From positions 1-10,793 of the forward strand of contig JADZBR010000034.1 of NCBI GenBank assembly GCA_020852035.1: DNA of 10,793 bases, in the 5' to 3' direction. Source of the stretch: Caulobacteraceae bacterium (GTDB lineage Bacteria; Pseudomonadota; Alphaproteobacteria; Caulobacterales; Caulobacteraceae). The position numbers and the translations under genes are program-made. The notes beneath the pieces are model-generated. The model searched no databases. It saw nothing but the letters and a program-made list of their open reading frames with translations, and was not told where the DNA came from. Shown here piece after piece: positions 1-6,756 of the stretch. Within the stretch, counting starts at the first letter, position 1. Each line of letters opens with the position of its first letter.

Positions 1-1
1 C

Positions 2-604
2 CGGTGGATCGGCATCGACGTCACCCACCTGGCGGTCGGCCTGATCCAGCGGCGCCTGCGCGACGCCTTCCCGCTCGCCGAGTTCCAGGTGCTGGGCACG
101 CCGCGCGACCTAGGCGCCGCCCGCGCCCTGGCCGAGGCCGACAAGCACCAGTTCCAGCTCTGGGCGCTCTCGATGATCGACAACGCCGTGCCCTACAAGG
201 GCGGGCGCAAAGGCGCCGACGGCGGGGTGGACGGCTATGTCTACTTCCAGGTTCCGTCCAGCGAGGGCGCAGGATCGAAGACGATCACCGGCAAGGCCAT
301 CGTCTCGATCAAGGGCGGCGGCGTCTCCGACCCGCAGGTCAAGGACCTGATCACCACCATCGACCACGAAGGCGCGCAGATGGGGCTGTTCATCACCCTC
401 CTGCCCCCCACCCGGCCGATGGTCACCCGCGCAGCGGCGGCCGGCTTCTATTCGGCCGGCGGGCGTGACTATCCCAAGGTGCAGATTCTCACCATCGAGC
501 AGCTGTTCGAGGGCCGCCGCCCTGAAATGCCCTGGCTCGATCCCTCGGTGTTCAAGAAGGCCAAGCGCGAGGCCCCAAACACCGGCCAGGGAACGCTGCT
601 CTAG
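2..604 (+). CDS. Site-specific DNA methyltransferase with fused Mrr/PD-(D/E)XK-like endonuclease domain (C-terminal part)
   Basis: The frame is open at the left edge, so only the last 200 residues are visible; the ATG at 89 is internal. Residues 1-6 (RWIGID) match the segment that follows the FxGSGTT SAM motif in beta-class N4/N6 amino-methyltransferases, with the Asp as the usual acidic SAM-ribose contact, so the catalytic DPPY motif should lie upstream of the window. After a linker comes a restriction-endonuclease-like domain: QLWA (52-55), GADGGVDG (71-78), a beta strand AIVSIKGGG (99-107), then GLFITLLPPTRPM and AAAAGFYS, ending in YPKVQILTIEQLFEG. These blocks recall the C-terminal domain of known methylase-endonuclease fusions, where the strand usually reads (E/Q)xK; here it reads SIK (Ser102, Lys104), which may mean weakened cleavage. 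Stop TAG at 602-604. Likely role is DNA modification, possibly with linked restriction; the target site is unknown. Confidence 0.8.
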   Translation, partial: RWIGIDVTHLAVGLIQRRLRDAFPLAEFQVLGTPRDLGAARALAEADKHQFQLWALSMIDNAVPYKGGRKGADGGVDGYVYFQVPSSEGAGSKTITGKAIVSIKGGGVSDPQVKDLITTIDHEGAQMGLFITLLPPTRPMVTRAAAAGFYSAGGRDYPKVQILTIEQLFEGRRPEMPWLDPSVFKKAKREAPNTGQGTLL

Positions 605-1068
605 GTCCATTTCCATCCGCGAAGGAAGGATGGAGGGGAATCTATCCCCGCCCGCTCAACCACCCCCACACTGTGCGGACCTCAAGGCCAAGGGAGGGCG
701 CGGCGTCAGCGTTCCGTCGGGGTCCTGGGGTGTGGTCGAGCGGGTGTTGCGCCTCGAAGTATCGTCAATCTGGGAATGACCGCTGACGTTCGAGGAGAGC
801 CAGGCGCGAGGGGGTTACTCGCGCGGTCCGGGGATCGTGGCTGACTGACGCTGGCCCGACCCGCCCGTCGCCGGCGACGGGGACTAAGCTCTAACAGGGC
901 TGCCTACCCCCGGCTGGCGGATAACGTCCACGCGGAGCGTTCGAACTTCGCCGAAACGGTAACAACATCCATGCTCCGGGCGAGGCTCGGCGCTCCGCAT
1001 CGCCCTCCCAACCTCGCCGCTGACGCACGAGGATATTTCGCATGCCTCCTGCCTTGCCCGGACGAAAT
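605..1068. other. Non-coding stretch with several inverted repeats
   Basis: No convincing gene is present; the short open frames here lack family resemblance and good ribosome sites. Visible inverted repeats are 8-bp arms at 704-711 and 781-788 that close a 69-nt interval, a 7-bp stem at 804-810/818-824, a perfect 18-bp palindrome at 864-881, and 7-bp arms at 979-985/1012-1018. None is followed by a T-run, so none is a standard intrinsic terminator. I see no tRNA, SRP RNA, tmRNA or RNase P signature. The plus-strand methyltransferase and the minus-strand acetyltransferase converge here, so the stretch holds both 3' ends and perhaps a structured RNA. Confidence 0.6.
864..881. repeat. Perfect 18-bp palindrome
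   Basis: The sequence CCCGTCGCCGGCGACGGG is its own reverse complement across all 18 bases. As RNA it could fold to a 7-bp stem with a CCGG loop. No T-run follows on either strand. It lies in non-coding DNA between converging genes, so it could be a terminator-like hairpin or a protein-binding site; the sequence alone does not decide. Confidence 0.6.
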
Positions 1069-1536
1069 CTAGGGCGTGTCCGGCCCGAACCGCCGCTCCA
1101 TCCAGACATCGCAGCGCTCGTATTCGCTCTCGCGCGGTTCGCAGTCCTCGAAGCCCATGACGCGGTAGAGGCGCAGCGCCGGCGCCAGCTTGGAGTTGGT
1201 TTCCAGATAGAGCCGCGTCGCCCCCTCTTCCTTGGCGCGGTCGAGGCAGGCGTCGATCAGCATGCGCCCGACGCCCTGGCCGCGCACATCCTCGGCCACC
1301 GTCATCTTCACCAGTTCGAAGCCGCCGTCGTCCATCCGCAGCATGGCGCAGCAGCCGGCCACCGCGCCCTCGTGCTCGGCCACGAAGATGAAGCCGCCCG
1401 GCTCGATGATCTCGCCGACGGGATCGAGCAACTGACGGCGGTCCTTCTCCTCCAGCTCGAAATGCTGGAGGATCCAGATCTCGTTCAGCCGCCGGAAATC
1501 CTCGGCGTGCCGTCCTGCAAAGCCCACGATTTCCAC
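1069..1536 (-). CDS. GNAT family N-acetyltransferase
   Basis: This 155-residue protein has the usual length of a single-domain GCN5-related acetyltransferase, which moves an acetyl group from acetyl-CoA to an amine. The acetyl-CoA pyrophosphate loop is clear: VRGQGVGRMLI, with R-x-x-G-x-G at residues 85-90. It follows the beta-4 strand FELVKMTV (73-80). The C-terminal part has the family's ALRLYRVMGFE segment (120-130). The substrate cannot be inferred. The start is GTG at 1534-1536, 10 bp after the stop of the upstream dehydrogenase, with only a weak ribosome site, so it is probably co-transcribed and translated by coupling. Its TAG stop (1069-1071) lies in the loop of a small hairpin with arms 1058-1063 and 1078-1083. 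Confidence 0.9.
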   Translation of the reverse strand: MEIVGFAGRHAEDFRRLNEIWILQHFELEEKDRRQLLDPVGEIIEPGGFIFVAEHEGAVAGCCAMLRMDDGGFELVKMTVAEDVRGQGVGRMLIDACLDRAKEEGATRLYLETNSKLAPALRLYRVMGFEDCEPRESEYERCDVWMERRFGPDTP

Positions 1537-1546
1537 GGGCTGGATG

Positions 1547-2308
1547 CTAGCAGGTGGAGCCGCCGTCGACCACGATCGTCTGGCCGGTCATCCAGGACCC
1601 CGCCTTGGAGGCCAGGAACACCGCCGCGCCGGCGATGTCGTCCGGCTCGCCGAGCCTGCGCAGCGGATTGCCCGCCGAGGAGCGCCGCTCGGCCTCCGGC
1701 GTGTCCCAGAGCGCGCGGGCGAAGTCGGTCTTCACCAGCCCCGGGGCGATGCAGTTCACCCGGATGTTGTTGGGACCCAGCTCCTGGGCGAGGTTGCGGC
1801 AGAGCTGGAAGTCGGCCGCCTTGGAGATGTTGTAGGCCCCGATCACCGTCGAGCCGCGCAGGCCGCCGATCGAGGAGACGATGATCACCGCCCCGTCCTT
1901 GCGCTCCTTCATCTCCTCGGCGGTCAGCTGCACCAGCCAGTGGTTGGAGATGATGTTGTTGTCGAGGATCTTGCGGAAGGCGTCGTCGGAGATGCCGCTC
2001 ATCGGCCCGTAGTAGGGGTTGGAGGCGGCGTTGCAGACCACGATGTCGACCTTGCCGAACGCCTTGCGGGTCTCGCCGACCAGCCGCTCCAGGTCCTCCT
2101 TCGAGGAGATGTTGGCCGGCACCGCGATGGCCGCGCCCGGGCGCCTGGCGTTGATCTCGGCGGCCACTTCCTCGCAGGGACCGGCCTTGCGCGAGGAGAT
2201 GGTCACCTTCGCGCCGTGCTCGGCGAAGCGTTCGGCGATCGCCTTGCCGATGCCGCGCGACGAGCCGGTGATGATGGCCACCTTGCCGGAGAGATCGAAA
2301 AGTTCCAC
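1547..2308 (-). CDS. Short-chain dehydrogenase/reductase, DHRS4-like
   Basis: A 253-residue classical SDR, a cytoplasmic NAD(P)-dependent oxidoreductase with a Rossmann fold. The cofactor loop is TGSSRGIG (14-21), CNAAS (92-96) stands at the NNAG position, and the catalytic set is Asn117 or Asn118, Ser146, Tyr159 and Lys163 (YNISK). The end VNCIAPGLVKTDFARALW (185-201), followed by RRLGEPDDIAG, closely resembles animal DHRS4, an NADPH-dependent carbonyl reductase; the SSR after beta-2 (residues 38-40) also favours NADP. The substrate is unknown, though fatty-acid, retinoid-like or carbonyl compounds are reasonable. The start is GTG at 2306-2308 with GGGAG seven bases upstream (2316-2320). A promoter and operator-like palindrome lie just upstream. 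It is probably the first gene of a pair with the acetyltransferase. Confidence 0.93.
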   Translation of the reverse strand: MELFDLSGKVAIITGSSRGIGKAIAERFAEHGAKVTISSRKAGPCEEVAAEINARRPGAAIAVPANISSKEDLERLVGETRKAFGKVDIVVCNAASNPYYGPMSGISDDAFRKILDNNIISNHWLVQLTAEEMKERKDGAVIIVSSIGGLRGSTVIGAYNISKAADFQLCRNLAQELGPNNIRVNCIAPGLVKTDFARALWDTPEAERRSSAGNPLRRLGEPDDIAGAAVFLASKAGSWMTGQTIVVDGGSTC

Positions 2309-2322
2309 GCGGGCGCTCCCTA

Positions 2323-2334
2323 AAACAGTTGTTT
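2323..2334. promoter_or_regulatory. Operator-like inverted repeat upstream of the SDR gene
   Basis: AAACA-GT-TGTTT has two perfect 5-bp arms around a 2-bp spacer. It lies 14 bp upstream of the GTG start and just downstream of the candidate promoter, at about +6 to +17, a place suited to repression. A/T-rich arms stand out in this GC-rich DNA. TetR-type repressors of acyl-CoA and fatty-acid genes use sites of this general look, but assignment to any regulator is inference. Confidence 0.4.
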
Positions 2335-2345
2335 GAGACTGGGCG

Positions 2346-2375
2346 CCATTAGGAGCAGCGCTGACGGAAGGTCAA
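2346..2375 (-). promoter_or_regulatory. Candidate promoter of the SDR-GNAT unit
   Basis: Reading the minus strand, TTGACC (2375-2370) is followed after 18 bp by TAATGG (2351-2346). The -35 is close to the alphaproteobacterial housekeeping consensus TTGAC; the -10 fits less well. The predicted transcription start near 2339-2340 would give a leader of about 31 nt containing the AAACA-N2-TGTTT palindrome and the GGGAG ribosome site. Confidence 0.4.
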
Positions 2376-2424
2376 GCTGCCGGCGAGCCTTCGAATCCTC
2401 GTCGCCAGCGGGGCAAGACCTGCG

Positions 2425-2961
2425 TCAGCTGTAGACCGGCTCCATGAAGGACTCCGGCGTGCAGCCCTGCTCCTTCGCCATGTCCAGCGCCCGCGGCAGG
2501 CCACGCACGTCGTAGTGGCGCACGCCCCAGTTCTTGTTGGCGCGCACCGAGACGGCGCTCGCGCCCATCACCTCGTTCGCCGGCACCGGCACGTCGCCGG
2601 CCATCGGGCTGGAGGAGGGACCGCGATTCAGCATGGTCCCGCCCTTCACCAGCTCCCAGCGGGCGTCGGCGAACTTGCGGGCCGGCCCGCCGTCGATGCG
2701 GTAGACGGCGTTGGCCGTGTCCACGAACCCCTGGAAGTGGAAGGTCACGGCATGGTTGGCGTAGCTCATGCCCCGCGCCTTCAGCCGGCAGGCCAGCTCG
2801 CCCGTGAACTTGTCGGTGCGCGTCTCCAGCCGCCACTTGCCGACCGAATAGTTGCGCACCCGCTCGGGCCCGAAGTCGAGGCGGTGGGGCGTCTTCCAGC
2901 TGGGCAGGGTGATCTGCTGGCCGAAAAGGGTGACGCCCGCGAGGACGGCGGCGGTGAGCAT
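2425..2961 (-). CDS. Hypothetical protein, probably exported
   Basis: This 178-residue protein belongs to no family I can name. Residues 1-15 (MLTAAVLAGVTLFGQ) are hydrophobic like a short signal peptide, but lack the usual basic start. The rest is polar and probably beta-rich: WRLETRTD (43-50), ACRL with Cys58, VYRIDGG (87-92), VSVRANKNWG (137-146), and a tail with Cys167 (QGCTP). The two cysteines could form a disulfide after export, which would suit the periplasm. The ATG at 2959-2961 is preceded by GGAG at a 5-nt spacing, which supports this start. It lies 84 bp downstream of the methyltransferase gene on the same strand, with a small hairpin between them. Start and reading frame are well supported; the function is not. 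Confidence 0.75.
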   Translation of the reverse strand: MLTAAVLAGVTLFGQQITLPSWKTPHRLDFGPERVRNYSVGKWRLETRTDKFTGELACRLKARGMSYANHAVTFHFQGFVDTANAVYRIDGGPARKFADARWELVKGGTMLNRGPSSSPMAGDVPVPANEVMGASAVSVRANKNWGVRHYDVRGLPRALDMAKEQGCTPESFMEPVYS

Positions 2962-2987
2962 GGCGGCTCCGAACTGGTGGATCGTTC

Positions 2988-3008
2988 CGGCGGCGGAACA
3001 TGCCGCCG
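2988..3008. repeat. Small hairpin between two minus-strand genes
   Basis: Seven-bp arms CGGCGGC and GCCGCCG flank a 7-nt loop. It sits 37 bp past the methyltransferase stop and 26 bp before the hypothetical gene. There is no T-run, so it is at best a weak or factor-dependent terminator or a processing site. Confidence 0.3.
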
Positions 3009-3045
3009 ACCGGCCCTCCCGTCCAGCGCCCGCGGTGCGGCGGAT

Positions 3046-3852
3046 TTACGGCCGGGCCTGGAAAACCCGCACCTTGAACTCCCCGTCGTCCTCGGCGCCG
3101 ACCAGCGAAAAGCCGCTGCGCTCGGCCAGCCGCCGCGGCGCCTCGCCCAGCGGGAAGAACACGTGGAAGCGGGTGAAGGCGTAGAGCCAGTCGTAGCAGG
3201 GCGAGGCGTGCGCCATCCGCCCGTCCGGCTTCAGATAACCCTTGAACTCGGCGAACTGGGCGAGCGGGTCGAACAGGTGCTCGATCACATTGTTGGAGAA
3301 GATGCCGTCGAACCTGGCGCTGATCTCGCCCTTGTTCCTGACCACGAACGGGCTCGTCACCTCGGCATGCGGCTCGTAGCCCCAGACGTCCCAGCCCTCC
3401 GCCCGCAACCGGTCGACCGAGGCGCTCCAGGCGCCCGAGCCCCAGTTCAGATAGAGCCCGCCCGGCTTCGGCTGCAAGGCATGGAAGGCGCGGATCTCCT
3501 GTTCGGTGGAGTCCCCCTCGCTGTAGTGGGCGTAGAGCAGCCGGTAGTCGGCCTCGACCACCTCCGGCGGGGTCTGCAGGTATTTCAGCGGCCCGAACAC
3601 GCAGCCGCACTTCGGACAGGCCAGCCGTTCCAGCGCCGCGCCGCCGAAGACGCAGGCGTCGTGGCGCCTGGCGAACCTGGCGAGTTTCTGGGAGAAGCCG
3701 CAGGCCAGACAGGCCGCCGTCTCCGGCAGCGGCGTGCGCGCATAGAGCCGGTCGACCAGGCTCCAGTAGGCCGGCAGCACGAAGCCGCGCAGAAGCGCCT
3801 GATCGCGTTCGAGTTTCGCAAGGCGCGCTTCGAGGTCGGGCTTTTGATCCAT
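3046..3852 (-). CDS. Class I SAM-dependent methyltransferase with N-terminal zinc-knuckle-like motif
   Basis: Starting at the ATG at 3850-3852, the protein has 268 residues. This start is preferred over an upstream one near 3900 because GAAGG lies at a suitable distance and the extra 16 residues look unlike protein. Residues 5-22 may form a short coiled coil. CLAC (48-51) and CPKC (79-82), with Cys84 nearby, suggest a bound zinc. The Rossmann methyltransferase core follows: YLNWGSGAWS (134-143) is motif I in a variant form, GYEPH (158-162) gives the acidic SAM contact, and NNVIEHLFDP (187-196) is the motif typical of the Methyltransf_23 group. Such enzymes often accompany surface-glycan genes, and this one is divergent from an ABC polysaccharide exporter, so it may methylate a sugar or a lipid-linked glycan. 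The substrate is inference. Confidence 0.85.
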   Translation of the reverse strand: MDQKPDLEARLAKLERDQALLRGFVLPAYWSLVDRLYARTPLPETAACLACGFSQKLARFARRHDACVFGGAALERLACPKCGCVFGPLKYLQTPPEVVEADYRLLYAHYSEGDSTEQEIRAFHALQPKPGGLYLNWGSGAWSASVDRLRAEGWDVWGYEPHAEVTSPFVVRNKGEISARFDGIFSNNVIEHLFDPLAQFAEFKGYLKPDGRMAHASPCYDWLYAFTRFHVFFPLGEAPRRLAERSGFSLVGAEDDGEFKVRVFQARP

Positions 3853-3902
3853 CGCCGCCTTCTTTCCGGCGCCGTCGCCCCTCAGGCAAGCGCGCGCCAA
3901 AC

Positions 3903-3931
3903 TTGCCGCCCCCGCCAGAACCCACTATCAG
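3903..3931 (+). promoter_or_regulatory. Candidate promoter for the polysaccharide export cassette
   Basis: TTGCCG (3903-3908) and TATCAG (3926-3931) are separated by 17 bp within the 101-bp divergent gap. Transcription would start near 3938, leaving a leader of about 16 nt that includes GGAAG before the ATG at 3954. The -10 is only a moderate match, so this is a weak prediction. Confidence 0.3.
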
Positions 3932-3953
3932 CCGCCGCGAACCGGAAGCGGGC

Positions 3954-4787
3954 ATGACCTCGACTCACCACATGCTCCGCACCGCGCCCAAGGGCGCGCT
4001 GTCGGAAGCCCTCCTTGCCCTCGACGACCTGAAGCGCTCGGCCCAGCGGGTGGGCCTGGCCTGGTCGCGGGCCTGGCACGACGTGGTCGCGCGCTACCGC
4101 GGCTCGATCCTCGGCCCCTTCTGGATCACGCTCTCGATGGGCGTGATGGTGCTGGGCATCGGCCTGCTCTACGCGCAGCTGTTCCGCCTGCCGGTGGGCG
4201 AATACATGCCGTTCGTGGCGCTCGGCATCGTCCTCTGGGGCCTGATCTCGACCACCATGACCGAGAGCTGCGACACCTACGTCCAGGCGGCCGGCATGCT
4301 GCGCCAGACGGCCCTGCCGCTGTTCATCTTCACCCTGCGGACCATCTTCAGGAACCTGATCAACCTCGCCCACCACGCGGTGATCATCGTCGCGGTGGTG
4401 GCGATCTACGGCTACTGGAAGGTGATGGACCTGCCGGTGGCGCTGCTGGGTCTGGCCCTCGTCGTCGCCAACATCGGCTGGATGGGCCTGGTGGTCTCGA
4501 TCGCCGCCGCCCGCTTCCGCGACGTGCCGCAGATCGTCGGCTCCTTCATGCAATTCGCGGTCTTCATGACGCCGGTGTTCTGGAAGCCCGACGCCATCCC
4601 CGAGCGCCACGCCATCCTGATCCTCAACCCGTTCTACTACCTCCTGCAGGCCGTCCGCGCCCCGCTGCTGGGCGAGACCACGGTGAACGGAACCTATCTT
4701 TTCCTCGTCATCATGGCCCTGGTGGGCTGGACGGGCGCGCTCGCCCTGTTCAGCATCACCCGCCGGCGCATCGTGCATTACCTCTAA
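3954..4787 (+). CDS. ABC-2 type polysaccharide export permease (Wzm-like)
   Basis: A 277-residue inner-membrane protein with about six membrane segments (roughly 55-77, 85-102, 120-150, 160-185, 193-210 and 245-268). It carries the hallmarks of O-antigen/teichoic-acid exporter permeases: RYRGSILGPFW (47-57) at the first membrane segment, ARFRDVPQIV (186-195), TPVFW (206-210) and NPFYYLLQAVRAPLLG (225-240). It forms the channel through which a lipid-linked glycan is moved out of the cytoplasm, powered by the ATPase encoded 11 bp downstream. The ATG at 3954 is preferred over an upstream TTG at 3903 because it follows GGAAG and gives the normal family length. The substrate is not known; O-antigen or another surface polysaccharide is most likely. 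Confidence 0.93.
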   Translation: MTSTHHMLRTAPKGALSEALLALDDLKRSAQRVGLAWSRAWHDVVARYRGSILGPFWITLSMGVMVLGIGLLYAQLFRLPVGEYMPFVALGIVLWGLISTTMTESCDTYVQAAGMLRQTALPLFIFTLRTIFRNLINLAHHAVIIVAVVAIYGYWKVMDLPVALLGLALVVANIGWMGLVVSIAAARFRDVPQIVGSFMQFAVFMTPVFWKPDAIPERHAILILNPFYYLLQAVRAPLLGETTVNGTYLFLVIMALVGWTGALALFSITRRRIVHYL

Positions 4788-4798
4788 AGGCCCGCTGG

Positions 4799-5536
4799 AT
4801 GGTCGCCATTTCCGTGCAGGAGCTGACGCTCCGCTTTCCGGTCTACGGGGTCGACGCCAAGTCGCTGAAGAAGCACGTCGCCCGCGTCACCGTCGGCGGC
4901 CGGCTCGGCATGCACGCCCACGCCACCCACGTGACGGCGCTGTCCAACATCAACCTCGAGCTGAACGCCGGCGACCGCCTGGGCCTCATCGGCCACAACG
5001 GCTCGGGCAAGACCACCCTGCTGCGTGCGCTTTCCGGCGCCTACGAGCCGAACGAAGGCCGCGTCGAGGTGTTCGGACGCATCGCCTCGCTGCTCGACCT
5101 CAACCTCGGCATCGACCCCACCGCCACGGGCCTCGACAACATCTACCTGCGCGGCCGTGTCGCCGGCCTCTCGGCCAGGGAGATCGACGGCCGCATCGAC
5201 GAGATCTCCGAGTTCAGCGGCCTCGGCCCCTTCCTCGCCATGCCGCTGAAGACCTACTCGGCCGGCATGCAGGCGCGCCTCGCCTTCGCCGTCGCCACCT
5301 CGGTGGAAGCCGACGTCGTGCTGATGGACGAATGGATCGCGGTCGGCGACGAGGAGTTCCAGACCACCGCCCACGCACGCCTCGATGACCTGATCGCCCG
5401 CGCCGGCATCCTGGTGCTCGCCTCGCACAACCTCGAACTGATCCGCGGCTACTGCAACAAGGTGATGCGCCTGACCGGCGGCGTCGCCTCCGAGGTGACC
5501 GACATCCGCCGCCTCGACGACCTGCTGGCCGCCTAG
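4799..5536 (+). CDS. Polysaccharide ABC transporter ATP-binding protein (Wzt-like)
   Basis: A 245-residue ATPase that pairs with the permease just upstream. It shows Walker A GHNGSGKT (65-72), the signature YSAGMQ (153-158), Walker B VVLMDE (173-178) followed by WIAVGDEEF, and the switch His210. YSxGM and DEWIAVGD are typical of the O-antigen/teichoic-acid exporter subfamily. The N-terminal region before Walker A is longer than in importers, also typical. The protein ends soon after the ATPase core, so it lacks the C-terminal carbohydrate-binding domain found in Wzt proteins that recognise a capped O-antigen end. This matches the O2a-type systems, where chain length is not set by terminal capping. 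The gap to the glycosyltransferase is 5 bp, indicating an operon. Confidence 0.93.
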   Translation: MVAISVQELTLRFPVYGVDAKSLKKHVARVTVGGRLGMHAHATHVTALSNINLELNAGDRLGLIGHNGSGKTTLLRALSGAYEPNEGRVEVFGRIASLLDLNLGIDPTATGLDNIYLRGRVAGLSAREIDGRIDEISEFSGLGPFLAMPLKTYSAGMQARLAFAVATSVEADVVLMDEWIAVGDEEFQTTAHARLDDLIARAGILVLASHNLELIRGYCNKVMRLTGGVASEVTDIRRLDDLLAA

Positions 5537-5541
5537 CCGCC

Positions 5542-6747
5542 ATGAACCCGCTCGGCGTCGCCCGCGACGTGTGGAAACGCCTCGCCCCGCTGGAGGTGCG
5601 CGAGCGCGCCGCCCCGCTGATCGAGCCCGCCGCCCGCGCCTACCAGCGCATGGCCGCCCGCAGGCACTGGTCCGACGTCCCCGGCGACGGCCCCATCCGC
5701 GTCGTCGGCTTCATGGACGGCAGCCACGGCATCGCCGCCGGCGCCAAGCTGACCGCCCGCGCCCTGCAGGCGGTGGGGGCCGAGGTCGAGACCATCGGCG
5801 TCTCCTTCACCGACGTCTCCTGGCGCGAACCGATCCACGACCGCCCCGCCGCGCCGGCCTGGATCTTCCAGCTCAACCCCCCGGAGCTGGTCGGCGCCCT
5901 CTCGGCCCTCGCCGTCCACCCGCAGGGCCCGCGCTTCGGCTACTGGGCGTGGGAGTTGCCGCAGGCCCCGCGCCGCTGGCTGAAGGACGCCATCGTCGTC
6001 AGCGAGATCTGGGCGCCCAGCCGCCATACCGCGCAGGCCTTCGCCGGCGCCGACCGCCCGGTGCGCGTCGCCCCGCACCCGCTCTTCATGGAGGACTATG
6101 AAGGGGTCACGCCGCGCCCCCGCACGGCCGGTTTCATGGCCGTGGCGCTCTGCGACCTCAACTCCAGCGAGGCCCGCAAGAACCCCTCCGGCGCCATCGA
6201 AGCCTTCCGCCTTGCGTTCGGCGGGGACCCCGGCGCGAAGCTCGTAGTCAAGACCCAGAACGGCGCGACGCATCCCCAGCAACTGGCGCAGCTGAAGGCC
6301 GCCGCCGGCCTCAACGTCGAGGTGATCGACGCCACCTGGCCCTACGCCGAGGTGCTCGGCCTGATCGCCGCCGCCGACGTCCTGATCTCCCTGCACCGCG
6401 CCGAGGGCTTCGGCCTGCCGCTGGCCGAGGCGATGGCGCTGGGCACGCCGGTGATCGCCACCGGCTGGTCGGCCAACCTCGACTTCATGGACGAGACCAC
6501 TGGCGTCCTCATCCACTCACAACTCGTGCCGGTGCGCGACCCGCAGGGCGTCTACGTCGGCCAGACCTGGGCCGACCCCGACCTAGACGCCGCCGCCGAG
6601 GCCCTGCGCCGCCTTCGCAGCCGCCCGCAATGGCGCGCCGAACTGGCCGCCGCCGCCAGGGTCCGCGTGGCCCGGCAGCTCTCGCCGCAGGCGTGGTTCG
6701 ACGGCTTGCCGGAGGCCGTGAAGCGGACGGTGTCGGTCGCGAGCTGA
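5542..6747 (+). CDS. Glycosyltransferase family 4 protein
   Basis: This 401-residue protein has a GT-B layout. The C-terminal half holds the nucleotide-sugar site of retaining GT4 enzymes: HRAEGFGLPLAEAMALGTPV (285-304) contains the E-x7-E pair Glu288 and Glu296, and is followed by GWSANLDFM. KNPSGAIEAFRLAF (213-226) and VVKTQNG (235-241) are further family blocks. GYWAWELP (133-140) lies in the N-terminal domain. No membrane segment is visible, so it probably works at the cytoplasmic face of the membrane. It follows the ATPase by 5 bp and has no Shine-Dalgarno sequence of its own, so its translation is likely coupled. Context suggests it adds a sugar to the glycan exported by the transporter; donor and acceptor are not predictable. 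Confidence 0.92.
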   Translation: MNPLGVARDVWKRLAPLEVRERAAPLIEPAARAYQRMAARRHWSDVPGDGPIRVVGFMDGSHGIAAGAKLTARALQAVGAEVETIGVSFTDVSWREPIHDRPAAPAWIFQLNPPELVGALSALAVHPQGPRFGYWAWELPQAPRRWLKDAIVVSEIWAPSRHTAQAFAGADRPVRVAPHPLFMEDYEGVTPRPRTAGFMAVALCDLNSSEARKNPSGAIEAFRLAFGGDPGAKLVVKTQNGATHPQQLAQLKAAAGLNVEVIDATWPYAEVLGLIAAADVLISLHRAEGFGLPLAEAMALGTPVIATGWSANLDFMDETTGVLIHSQLVPVRDPQGVYVGQTWADPDLDAAAEALRRLRSRPQWRAELAAAARVRVARQLSPQAWFDGLPEAVKRTVSVAS

Positions 6748-6756
6748 ACAGCCGAG

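Noticed and set aside
605..1068. Possible tRNA or known structural RNA in the non-coding stretch
   Set aside because: No T-loop GTTCRA box with matching acceptor stem, and no SRP, tmRNA, RNase P or 6S consensus segments could be found by eye.
891..1109. Small minus-strand open frame of 72 codons
   Set aside because: It overlaps the acetyltransferase 3' end, has no clear ribosome site and looks like translated extragenic sequence.
3853..3900. Longer N-terminus of the methyltransferase starting near 3900
   Set aside because: The ATG at 3852 has a well-placed GAAGG and the added 16 residues show no family resemblance.
2372..3955. Minus-strand open frame of 527 codons
   Set aside because: It is a different frame across the same two genes, rich in Arg, Gly and Pro, as expected from frame-shifted GC-rich coding DNA.
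2515..3957. Long plus-strand open frame of 480 codons
   Set aside because: It is the antisense shadow of the hypothetical protein and methyltransferase genes; its translation is compositionally odd and matches no family, while the minus-strand frames carry clear motifs.
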